31,686 nt of DNA, from NCBI GenBank assembly GCA_964652805.1, contig CAZZBJ010000015.1, positions 1 through 31,686 of the forward strand, written 5' to 3'. Positions 24,691-31,686 of the stretch are shown here, in pieces. The notes under the pieces were generated by a model, which was not told where the DNA came from, made no database searches, and worked only from the letters and a program-made list of their open reading frames with translations. Both the position numbers and the translations under genes were made by a program. The stretch's first letter is position 1; each line of letters starts with the position of its first letter. The stretch comes from Claveliimonas sp964652805 (GTDB taxonomy: Bacteria > Bacillota > Clostridia > Lachnospirales > Lachnospiraceae).

Positions 24691-26172
24691 TTAAGAATTC
24701 ACTCCGATGATCGCCCCGAGTATATCCTGCTGACCGGCATATTCGTCAAACTCTCCGGCCACTTTGCCCTCATACATGGCAATGATCCTGTTTGAACACT
24801 TCTTAACCTCATCCATCTCAGAGGAAATCATGATAATACCAATCCCCTCTTCTTCCGCAAGTTTTTTCATAAGACGGTATATTTCCGTCTTGGTCCCAAC
24901 GTCAATGCCCTTTGTCGGCTCGTCAAAGATCAAAAGCTTCGGCCTGCATGCCATCGCCCGCCCGATAATGACCTTCTGCTGATTGCCGCCCGAAAGGAAC
25001 TGTATCTCTTTATCTGAACCAGGAGTCTTTACGTCATATGTCTCAATAACGTCCTGCGCCAGACTTTCCTCTTTTTTCCTGGAGATATTGAGCCCGCTCC
25101 TCAGCTCGTCCAGAACAGAAACAGAAATGTTTTCCCGGATAGAAAGCACAGGGAGTATCCCCTGCTTCTTGCGCTCTTCCGGCAGATATACCAGACCATG
25201 CTTTACAGAATAATTTGTATCTCCCAGCTTCCACTGTTCTCCGTCGATCTTCACAGTCCCCTCGTACACGGGAAGATAACCAAAAATGGCTTGCATAAGC
25301 TCGCTTCTCCCGGCTCCTACCAGTCCTGAGAACCCCAGTATTTCCCCTTTCTTCAAGCTGAAGCTGACATCGGTAAACCTCTCTCCGGTAAGGTGGTCCA
25401 CCTCCAGCAGCACTTCGTCAGACACCTTCGTGGAGTAGAAGCGCTCATTCTGATCCACCTCACGTCCTGTCATCTGCCGGATCACCCACGCAGTGTCAAC
25501 TTTATCCGTCTCTGAGAATGCCTCTTTTTTTCCATTTCGGAATACAGTGATCACGTCCGCAAGGAGAAAGATCTCTTCCAGCTTATGGGAGATAAAAATG
25601 ATCGCTTTATTCTCCGCTTTTATCTTTTTGATGATCTCGAATAAGATCTCCGTGTCCTGACTGGTCAGACTTGTAGTCGGCTCGTCCAGCATCAGCACAT
25701 CATAATCTTCATGGACTGTCGCCCGCGCAATCTGCAGAAGCTGCTGGGATGACACCGAAATATCCTTTACCATATCCTCTGGTCTTATGGGAATAGAAAA
25801 TCTCTCCAGAACAGGAAACGCTCTTTTCTCAAGTTCCCTTTGATTGACTGTGCCTCTGATGCCTGATTTTTCATATGGCATGAACAAATTCTCCGCAACA
25901 GACATATGTCCAAACAAATCTATTTCCTGGGGAACATATGCGATCCTGTTAAAAAGAGCTTTGTCCTTCATCGCATTCTTTCCCTCGATCAGCACCTCTC
26001 CTTCTTCCGGTTCATACACGCCGGTCAGGCATTTGATCAAAGTACTTTTTCCTGCGCCGTTTTCTCCGATGATCGCATGTATTTCTCCCGGTTCAAAGGC
26101 CACGTCTACAGAATCAAGAGCAACAACCCCTGGAAACATTTTTGTAATATTCTTCGCCTCTAATATTTTCAT
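24691..26172 (-). CDS. Sugar ABC transporter ATP-binding protein, RbsA/MglA type
   Basis: This 493-residue double ATPase drives the RbsC-type permease. The first domain has Walker A GENGAGKS (36-43), a reduced signature (ISVSSQQLLQIARA) and LMLDEPT. The second has the GLVGAGRSEL loop usual for the second half of RbsA, the full signature LSGGNQQKVIIGRA and LLIFDEPTKGIDVG. So one strong and one weak site are present, as normal for the family. I chose the ATG at 26172 (MKILEAKNITKMFPG), seven bases after GAGGAG. The 25 extra upstream codons of the open frame run through the hairpin and are not coding. Contrast this intact protein with the decayed paralogue at 27382-28800. Confidence 0.95.
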   Translation of the reverse strand: MKILEAKNITKMFPGVVALDSVDVAFEPGEIHAIIGENGAGKSTLIKCLTGVYEPEEGEVLIEGKNAMKDKALFNRIAYVPQEIDLFGHMSVAENLFMPYEKSGIRGTVNQRELEKRAFPVLERFSIPIRPEDMVKDISVSSQQLLQIARATVHEDYDVLMLDEPTTSLTSQDTEILFEIIKKIKAENKAIIFISHKLEEIFLLADVITVFRNGKKEAFSETDKVDTAWVIRQMTGREVDQNERFYSTKVSDEVLLEVDHLTGERFTDVSFSLKKGEILGFSGLVGAGRSELMQAIFGYLPVYEGTVKIDGEQWKLGDTNYSVKHGLVYLPEERKKQGILPVLSIRENISVSVLDELRSGLNISRKKEESLAQDVIETYDVKTPGSDKEIQFLSGGNQQKVIIGRAMACRPKLLIFDEPTKGIDVGTKTEIYRLMKKLAEEEGIGIIMISSEMDEVKKCSNRIIAMYEGKVAGEFDEYAGQQDILGAIIGVNS

Positions 26173-26193
26173 AGAAATGCTCCTCACACCAAA

Positions 26194-26236
26194 GCGGGGG
26201 CGAGCAACTTGAATTAATCGAGTCACGAGCCCCCGC
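26194..26236 (-). promoter_or_regulatory. Very GC-rich intercistronic hairpin between binding-protein and ATPase genes
   Basis: GCGGGGGC (26236-26229, minus strand) pairs with GCCCCCGC (26201-26194), enclosing a loop that can partly pair further. It lies between the sugar-binding-protein stop and the ATPase ribosome site, with no U-run. It is best read as a stem that stabilises the upstream mRNA or limits read-through, raising binding protein over the membrane parts. Confidence 0.6.
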
Positions 26237-26271
26237 CTACTAGTCAATAAAAACTTTCAACAATATTCAGA

Positions 26272-27270
26272 TTATTCTGCGCTGACAATCTCGATCCATT
26301 CATCTACATTGTCCTGTGTAATACGGCCGATACCTGTATCAACCATAGCCGGAAGATCCATTCCCTGGGCTGCCTGATATGCCATGAGAACCGCATAGAT
26401 ACCCTGCTCCTGCGGAAGTGTGGAAGAGGTCGCTGTGATCGTTCCCGTCTTGACATACTCAAGGATTTCAATCAGGTTATCCATAGCTACAAACGTCACC
26501 TGATCCTCCATGCCTCTCTCCTCGATAGCCGCTGCAATACCGGAACCGCAGGCGTCACAGTTCAGATATCCGGTAAGATCCGGATTGGCTGCAAGCACTG
26601 CCGCTGCCTGAGACTGAGCTGTCTCAACATTGTCATTGTCGATACCGCCATCGATCACTTCGATATCCGGATACTCCGCAAGCGCATCCAGATGAGCCTG
26701 GTATCTCTCTGCATGATTGGGAGCTGTAGGCGCACCCTGCATAACCGCAACTTTTCCGGATGTACCCATCTCCTCGATCAGCATCTCAACAGCAATCTCC
26801 GCCTGCTCCGCAAAATCGTTGCCAACTGACGTAAGTCCGCTTCCATCAGGTGAAGGCGAGTCAAAAAGGATCACCGGAATACCTCTCTCCTGGATCTCCT
26901 CAATAATAGCCGCGCTTCCGTCATAGTCAACAGGATCGATCAGGATGGCTGTCGGTTCAGTGGCCGCCGCCTGCTCCAGCACGGAGTTCTGTTCAGAAAC
27001 TTCCGCTGATTCCGGAGCGCGGTAATCAATCGTAACCTCCACGCCGAGCTGCTCTGAAAGCAGATCCGCCTCCTTCTGGGCTCCCTTGTTGACCTCGTCA
27101 AACCATGCGTGTACTGTTTTCGGAATAAGAACAAAGGTCATGTCTTCCGCTGCCCCGGAAGTCTCTCCATCACTCGAGTCTCCGCTGTCAGAGCTTCCTC
27201 CGGAACAACCAGCCGCCAGCGTTACCATCATTGCCGCTGTCAACAATACTGCCAAAATTTTCTTTTTCAT
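26272..27270 (-). CDS. Sugar ABC transporter substrate-binding lipoprotein, RbsB type
   Basis: This 332-residue extracellular sugar-binding protein has a signal peptide MKKKILAVLLTAAMMVTLAA with lipobox LAAGC (Cys22), then a Gly/Ser/Asp-rich spacer. The mature part has the periplasmic-binding-protein-like fold of the ribose/LacI family: MTFVLIPKTVHAWFDEVNKGAQKEA, AILIDPVDYDGSAAIIEEI and VIDGGIDNDNVETAQSQAAAVLAANPD. The ligand is unknown. It is the first gene of the transport/catabolic operon, 44 bases downstream of the -10. ATG 27270 follows AAAAGGAGGAGTAAA. Confidence 0.95.
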   Translation of the reverse strand: MKKKILAVLLTAAMMVTLAAGCSGGSSDSGDSSDGETSGAAEDMTFVLIPKTVHAWFDEVNKGAQKEADLLSEQLGVEVTIDYRAPESAEVSEQNSVLEQAAATEPTAILIDPVDYDGSAAIIEEIQERGIPVILFDSPSPDGSGLTSVGNDFAEQAEIAVEMLIEEMGTSGKVAVMQGAPTAPNHAERYQAHLDALAEYPDIEVIDGGIDNDNVETAQSQAAAVLAANPDLTGYLNCDACGSGIAAAIEERGMEDQVTFVAMDNLIEILEYVKTGTITATSSTLPQEQGIYAVLMAYQAAQGMDLPAMVDTGIGRITQDNVDEWIEIVSAE

Positions 27271-27313
27271 TTTACTCCTCCTTTTCTGAATTTTATCTCT
27301 TTTCGATGGTTTT

Positions 27314-27342
27314 ATTATATATCACATGTTATTTGTTTCCAA
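27314..27342 (-). promoter_or_regulatory. Promoter of the sugar transport and catabolic operon
   Basis: On the minus strand TTGGAA (27342-27337) and a perfect TATAAT (27319-27314) are 17 bases apart. An imperfect inverted repeat TTTGT...ACAAA (27351-27332) brackets the -35. The promoter lies between the regulator genes and the binding-protein gene, the natural target for the AraC-type response regulator encoded upstream. Confidence 0.75.
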
Positions 27343-27381
27343 CGAGACAAAATTTAGAATAGGTGGGATTATTTTTAGACG

Positions 27382-28800
27382 CTATCGCAGGTTGACGATC
27401 TCATCTGAGATATCCTCCACATACTCTTCCCTGGACTTTATGATCACAACAGATGTTCCCCTGGCCGCAAATTTCTTTATATATGATTTCACAATCGCCA
27501 CCCCGTACGCATCGCACTGGATAAAAGGCTCAAAGAGAATGAGGGCCTTTGGGTTGTAAATATACCATCTTTCCAGAGTCATGCTGATCAGATCATTGAT
27601 CCCCAGTCCTCCGGCCATCATTGTCTGGCCGGTCTCCTCTTTTTCTATGCTGTTTCCCGCCATCCTTGCCATGCCGCCGGCGGAAGAAATATATTCCAGA
27701 GAGGAAATTTTTCGCAGAGACGGGAGGAGCAGATTTTCCTCTACGGACATCTTTGCGAAGATCTCGTCCTGTCCGCCCATGGATTTAACGGACACGATCT
27801 TATGTCTGACGAGAAAATCCGGACTCACCCCCGCATACCGGTGTCCGTCTATGATATAAGAAACTCCTGTCTCTGTCATCCTGCCTGAAAGCGCCATAAA
27901 GAACCGCTCCTTTTCTTTGCCGTCCAGGATGAGAAAAGACATCACCTTTCCCTTTGCGAACATGAAATCCTCTCTCTGTCTTTTTCGAAACACAAAGTTT
28001 CCTATTCCATATACGATATTTTCATTTTCCGGCCGCTCCTGAGCATATCCCCCCTCCGCTGTCTTCCCGGCTATCGCCCCTCCATTCAGGAGAAACTGCT
28101 CCAGATGCACACTGTTCCTGATAAAGCTTTTCGCACATTTTTTTACGATGCGACCCTCGCTGAACACAATGTATTTGTCTGACAGAAGATGCATGATCAT
28201 ATTAGAGTGGCTGCTCACAATGACAGACATCCGGTCTGAGACCAGTCTTTTCATTACGTCCGCAAAAAGCACAATGTCTTTCGAGTCCATCCCTTCAAAT
28301 TCATCTTCAATAATGACCAGTTTCGCACCTCTTTTCAGAGCCTTGATCAAATCCACGATCCTTTTTTCTGCTTCTGTCAGATCCCGCATCCTTCTCGAAA
28401 CATCAAATTCCAGTCCAAGTTCTTCAAAATACCGCCCCATTTCCAGTTCCAGCCCTCTCCCGTGTAGCAGCATTTTTAACCACCCCGTATCGACAAGACC
28501 AATATATTCCGCCACGGTCCAGTCGTCGATCAGATAGTTGTCAGCAGCCATACGGTACACCTTTTCACGCAGGTTCCTGCTCCCGGACACCTTTTCTCCG
28601 GCAATATAAACTGCGGCTCCGTCTATCCCCCCTTCAAGATTTCCGTCCAAAAGCTGTACGAGAAGATCTTTTCCCGAATAAGTAAGCCCGAGAAATCCCA
28701 CACATTCCCCTTCCAGAATGCAAAGCGAAATATTCTCGAGCCTGTTTGTCGGAGTAAACGTATAATTCAGATCATTAATACGCAGTATTTCTTTCTTCAT
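27382..28800 (-). CDS. Degenerate RbsA-like double ABC-ATPase, probably regulatory
   Basis: The 472-residue protein has the RbsA length and domain order but decayed catalytic motifs. In domain 1 Walker A reads GLTYSGKD (Asp where Ser/Thr should be), the signature is LTEAEKRI instead of LSGGQ, Walker B is LVIIEDEFEGMD, and the switch histidine survives in VSSHS. In domain 2 the P-loop is lost (SFLILDGKEKERF), the signature region is MMAGGLGINDL, and Walker B is ALILFEPFIQCD with Phe for Asp. ATG 28800 (after GGCAGGAAAA) overlaps the kinase gene by 26 bases, so the two are translationally coupled. An intact RbsA already exists in the operon, so a sensing or coupling role with the kinase is inferred. 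Confidence 0.85.
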   Translation of the reverse strand: MKKEILRINDLNYTFTPTNRLENISLCILEGECVGFLGLTYSGKDLLVQLLDGNLEGGIDGAAVYIAGEKVSGSRNLREKVYRMAADNYLIDDWTVAEYIGLVDTGWLKMLLHGRGLELEMGRYFEELGLEFDVSRRMRDLTEAEKRIVDLIKALKRGAKLVIIEDEFEGMDSKDIVLFADVMKRLVSDRMSVIVSSHSNMIMHLLSDKYIVFSEGRIVKKCAKSFIRNSVHLEQFLLNGGAIAGKTAEGGYAQERPENENIVYGIGNFVFRKRQREDFMFAKGKVMSFLILDGKEKERFFMALSGRMTETGVSYIIDGHRYAGVSPDFLVRHKIVSVKSMGGQDEIFAKMSVEENLLLPSLRKISSLEYISSAGGMARMAGNSIEKEETGQTMMAGGLGINDLISMTLERWYIYNPKALILFEPFIQCDAYGVAIVKSYIKKFAARGTSVVIIKSREEYVEDISDEIVNLR

Positions 28801-29812
28801 TTTTCCTGCCTCTGTCTGTCCCAGTGTTTACCGGGATCGTAATCTCCACATCTGTTCCCTGTCCCGGCGTGCTGTATACATTGACGCCATATTCCTCCCC
28901 GTACAGGAGTTGGATCCTCTTATGGACATTTGGAAGGGCGATCCCTGTACTTCTCTGGTCCTTCCCCGCGCCGTCTTCCAGCTTTACATCCCTTGAGCGG
29001 ATCTTTTCATTCAGTTTCCTGAGAGTATCCTTTTCAATCCCCCCGCCGTTGTCCGATATGGTGATGATCAGATTTTTCTCTGTCACGATCACCTCGATCA
29101 TGACTTTCCCGCCCTCAAGCCTCTCCTCAAGCCCGTGGAAAACAGCGTTCTCCACGACAGGCTGTATGATCAGCCTGGGAATCAGGAAATTGTACGCCTC
29201 CTCGTCCTCCTCGTCTATGATGATCTCCATAGAAAACCGGTTATTAAATCGGTATCTCTGTATCAGCATATAATTATCAATATTGGCCAGCTCATCTCTG
29301 AGGGTGACAAGATTTCCCTTCTTGCTGATACTGTATCGGAAAAAGGCTGCCAGCGCTTCCACCATCCTCGCTATATCCCGGTTGTCGTCCATCAGGGCCT
29401 GCCCTCGGATACATTCCAGTGTGTTGTAGAGAAAATGTGGATTGATCTGACTTTGAAGAGCTGTTAGTTCTGTCTGCTTGTCAAAGATCTGCGCCGAGTT
29501 CTCTCTGGTCTTCTGGGCGGCATACCTGTCCATCATCTCTTTGATCCGTCCGATGCACGGTATCTTTCCCATCCTTTTTTTCACTTCTTCCTCCGTCCAG
29601 TTGTTTTCTGAAAACACCTCCAGAATCTCGTCCAGATCACTCAGCGGCCGGATCACAGCCTTACAGACAACAATTAAAAAAAACGCCTGGAGTACGCCTA
29701 AAAGCGCCAGAGGGACAGAAGGAGCTCCTCTTACTCCCAGCGCGCTCAGCAGCAAAAAGACCAGAAGCGTCTCTGTCACTAATATAGCTTTCAGAACAAG
29801 GATCTGTTTCAT
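28775..29812 (-). CDS. LytS/YesM-type sensor histidine kinase without an extracellular sensor domain
   Basis: This 345-residue membrane kinase has the phospho-accepting His126 in LQSQINPHFLYNTLE (His_kinase family), followed by a HATPase domain with VVENAVFHGLE (N-box), ISDNGGGIEKDT (G1) and GIALPNVHKRI (G2). Two hydrophobic segments lie at about 5-25 and 34-54, separated by only about eight residues, so there is virtually no extracellular domain, unlike YesM-type kinases with a long dCache sensor. It must sense through its membrane helices or a partner protein. ATG 29812 follows TAGGAGGAGAGT. It begins 10 bases after the response regulator gene and overlaps the decayed ABC gene. Confidence 0.93.
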   Translation of the reverse strand: MKQILVLKAILVTETLLVFLLLSALGVRGAPSVPLALLGVLQAFFLIVVCKAVIRPLSDLDEILEVFSENNWTEEEVKKRMGKIPCIGRIKEMMDRYAAQKTRENSAQIFDKQTELTALQSQINPHFLYNTLECIRGQALMDDNRDIARMVEALAAFFRYSISKKGNLVTLRDELANIDNYMLIQRYRFNNRFSMEIIIDEEDEEAYNFLIPRLIIQPVVENAVFHGLEERLEGGKVMIEVIVTEKNLIITISDNGGGIEKDTLRKLNEKIRSRDVKLEDGAGKDQRSTGIALPNVHKRIQLLYGEEYGVNVYSTPGQGTDVEITIPVNTGTDRGRKNEERNTAY

Positions 29813-29821
29813 ACTCTCCTC

Positions 29822-31426
29822 CTACGAGTGCAGCTTACGGTAAAGAGCCGGCTTTACCCCCACTGTCCTGGTGAAAATCTGGCTGAAATATCTGGCATCC
29901 TTATATCCCACACTCTCTGCAATCGCAGCGATCGTCTCATTTGTATTGCAGATCATTTCCCTGGCCTTCTCCATGCGGATATTGACAAGATACGCACTGA
30001 AATTGATCCCGGTCTCTTTTTTAAAAAGCACGCTGAAATATACCGGATTGAGGCCGACAATCTCGGCCAGATCCTCCAGGACGATCTTATCGCCATAATG
30101 TTCATCAATATACTGCCACGCCTGTCTTATTGGTTTTGTGGACTCTGCTTCCATAGCCTCCCGGCTTACGTCCAGATATCCTCCCAGTCTCGTCTTCAGC
30201 AGGCTTTTCAGCGCCGGAATCGTATAGCAGTGCTGACAATTAGACTCCAGCCCCTTTCTGACGCTCCTGGTTTCCTCCTGCTGCATATCGATATGTTCAA
30301 AGAAAAATGCGGTCAAAGCTTCTGCCAGCTCATAGCATACAGAAAAATCCAGATCGTCTCTCAATATGAATTCGCTGTACATCTGATTAATGCACTGTTC
30401 CAGCTTCTCCCGGGAATAGCTCTCGATACTTGTCAGTATATCATTTCTGTATCTTTCGGTAAGATCGGACGCATCCACCTTCTTTTCACGGGTAATGGAC
30501 TCAGCGTAAATGATCCTGCCGGCCCCCAGCTTGATCCTGTTCCCGACAGCCTGGTTCGCCTCGCAGATAGAAAACCGGATCTCGCCGAATTCCGTTCGCT
30601 CCGTCCCCACTCCTATCGTCACCTCATACTGTTCGAATCCCATCAAATATTCCTTGATCGATGAGAGGATATCGCTGATCCTGTTCCTGATCTCCTTTGA
30701 CTTGCTGCAGTCATAGTTAAACAGACAGTAGATATGCAGATTTTCCTTCTCGCAGATGAGCACTTCCTCCGCCTCTGTCTGGAGGATACCTTCCACCGAA
30801 GAGACGATCCTTTCAACAGTCAGTTTATCCTGCTTCCTGTCATGCTTATTGTAATCCACATAGTCCAGCTTAATATCAATTCCTCTGTAAATCTCTCCTT
30901 CCAGAGGCACCCGCATATCTTCCGGACGGATCTCATCTTCCTGCTCGATGATATTTTTCAGGAAATCACGCTTAATGATCTGACGGCTCTCAGAAACTGC
31001 TTCCCTCATCTCCATCTGTTCTATGGACTGCTGGTATTTTTCTGTAAGCTCCGTGTGCAGCTTTTTCATCGCCTTATTGAGCTCATTTTCATTGACCGGC
31101 TTCAGCAGATAATCCTCAACGCCATACTGAAGCGCGCGATGCGCATACTCAAATTCCTTGTACCCGCTGATCACAATAAACTTCATCTCATCATGCAGTT
31201 CTCTTGCCTTGCTGATCAGGTCAAGTCCATTCATTTTAGGCATACGGATATCCGTGATGACGATATCAGGAGGCACTCTCTTTATAAGCTCAAAAGCGCT
31301 CTCCCCGTTATCCACCACATCCACGCACTCCATATTGAATTCATCCCAGCGGATCAGATGCTTGATCAGCATACCTATCCGAAATTCATCCTCAACGATT
31401 AAAACCTGCCATTTCCTCTTCTGCAT
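29822..31426 (-). CDS. AraC-family response regulator, YesN type
   Basis: This 534-residue transcription factor has an N-terminal receiver domain (acidic Glu12-Asp13, phospho-acceptor Asp59 in DIVITDIRMPKMNG, and KPVNENE with the conserved Lys near 108). A long middle region (about 130-420) of the kind common in YesN-type regulators follows. The C-terminal AraC double helix-turn-helix reads IVLEDLAEIVGLNPVYFSVLFKK and ETIAAIAESVGYKDARYFSQIF. It is probably phosphorylated by the adjacent kinase and activates the sugar operon promoter at 27342-27314. ATG 31426 follows AGAGGAAAGAAAA, only 12 bases after the metA stop, so it may share the metA transcript. No separate promoter is visible in the window. 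Confidence 0.95.
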   Translation of the reverse strand: MQKRKWQVLIVEDEFRIGMLIKHLIRWDEFNMECVDVVDNGESAFELIKRVPPDIVITDIRMPKMNGLDLISKARELHDEMKFIVISGYKEFEYAHRALQYGVEDYLLKPVNENELNKAMKKLHTELTEKYQQSIEQMEMREAVSESRQIIKRDFLKNIIEQEDEIRPEDMRVPLEGEIYRGIDIKLDYVDYNKHDRKQDKLTVERIVSSVEGILQTEAEEVLICEKENLHIYCLFNYDCSKSKEIRNRISDILSSIKEYLMGFEQYEVTIGVGTERTEFGEIRFSICEANQAVGNRIKLGAGRIIYAESITREKKVDASDLTERYRNDILTSIESYSREKLEQCINQMYSEFILRDDLDFSVCYELAEALTAFFFEHIDMQQEETRSVRKGLESNCQHCYTIPALKSLLKTRLGGYLDVSREAMEAESTKPIRQAWQYIDEHYGDKIVLEDLAEIVGLNPVYFSVLFKKETGINFSAYLVNIRMEKAREMICNTNETIAAIAESVGYKDARYFSQIFTRTVGVKPALYRKLHS

Positions 31427-31438
31427 TTTTCTTTCCTC

Positions 31439-31686
31439 TTAAAACGGCGTCCCGATCATATTGTAGGGCGTCACCTGGTACACATAATAGTTCAGCCAGT
31501 TGGTGTACAGATTGTTCCCGTGGGCCCGCCAGGTCAGGAGGGGCTTGTTCCGGGGATCGTCATCCGGATAGTAATTCTCCGGCATCTCGATGGGCAGGCC
31601 CTTGGACAGGTCTCTCTTATACTCCCCGTCCAGGGTGACTCTGTCGTATTACGGGTGTCCCAGGACGGAGACCTGGCGTCCGTCCG
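31439..31686 (-). pseudogene. metA: 3' part of homoserine O-acyltransferase gene with an in-frame TAA (window edge)
   Basis: The minus-strand frame reads DGRQVSVLGHP, then TAA (31651-31649), then YDRVTLDGEYKRDL and on to TWRAHGNNLYTNWLNYYVYQVTPY and a normal TAA at 31441-31439. This is the C-terminal part of MetA, which makes O-acetyl- or O-succinylhomoserine for methionine synthesis. The broken motif is GHPEYD, and the stop replaces the Glu of the Cys-His-Glu catalytic set (His235 and Glu237 in E. coli numbering). The 69 codons after the stop are undamaged. Either the gene is very recently inactivated or the base call is wrong. The 5' part lies outside the window. Confidence 0.85.

Noticed and set aside
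1..31686. CRISPR arrays, tRNA or rRNA genes, transposases or phage genes
   Set aside because: None seen by eye: no regularly spaced repeats, cloverleaf sequences, transposase or integrase motifs were found. A tRNAscan or ISfinder run would be the proper test.

Overview
All genes in this window lie on the minus strand, so transcription runs from high to low coordinates. The coding DNA is fairly GC-rich, with short AT-rich intergenic gaps, strong GGAGG ribosome sites and occasional GTG and TTG starts. The selenocysteine-dependent glycine reductase operon, the glycine riboswitch, the LytS-type kinase with a long AraC-type response regulator, and the DUF5716/DUF5717-like gene pair together point to an amino-acid- and sugar-fermenting anaerobic Firmicute (class Clostridia, most like Lachnospiraceae). 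The genus cannot be fixed from the sequence.

Layout from the transcriptional start side (right to left). (a) 31686-31427: the 3' end of metA, with an in-frame TAA exactly at the catalytic Glu codon of the GHPEYD motif. (b) 31426-27382: an AraC-type response regulator, a two-helix LytS-type histidine kinase, and a double ABC-ATPase whose active-site motifs are decayed. (c) 27342-19376: a promoter, then a complete RbsB/RbsA/RbsC-type sugar importer, a TIM-barrel isomerase/epimerase, a SIS-domain phosphosugar isomerase, a DhaK-DhaL kinase and a Gfo/Idh/MocA oxidoreductase. This looks like one inducible operon for an unidentified sugar. (d) 19281-13870: an extended -10 promoter and a three-gene unit encoding a 1097-residue beta-plus-helical-repeat protein, a divergent Hsp70/actin-fold-like protein and a TPR-like protein. 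I regard this as the least understood system here. (e) 13833-11467: a polar amino acid ABC importer (binding protein, permease, ATPase). (f) 11462-8401: purF-purB with their own promoter. (g) 8235-107: a promoter, single-aptamer glycine riboswitch and terminator, then grdX-grdE-grdB-trxB-trxA-grdA-grdC-grdD and a final terminator.

The grd operon is a complete, self-contained Stickland acceptor module: protein B (GrdB, GrdE) takes glycine, selenoprotein A carries the carboxymethyl group, protein C (GrdC, GrdD) releases acetyl phosphate, and TrxB/TrxA supply reducing power. Two in-frame UGA codons (grdA codon 44, grdB codon 351) must be read as selenocysteine. The grdB UGA is followed at a suitable distance by a small hairpin with a GGU loop that could be its SECIS. 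The selenocysteine machinery is not in the window. The two most interesting less-explained features are the three-gene Hsp70-like/solenoid/TPR unit and the decayed RbsA-like protein overlapping a histidine kinase that has no extracellular sensor domain.
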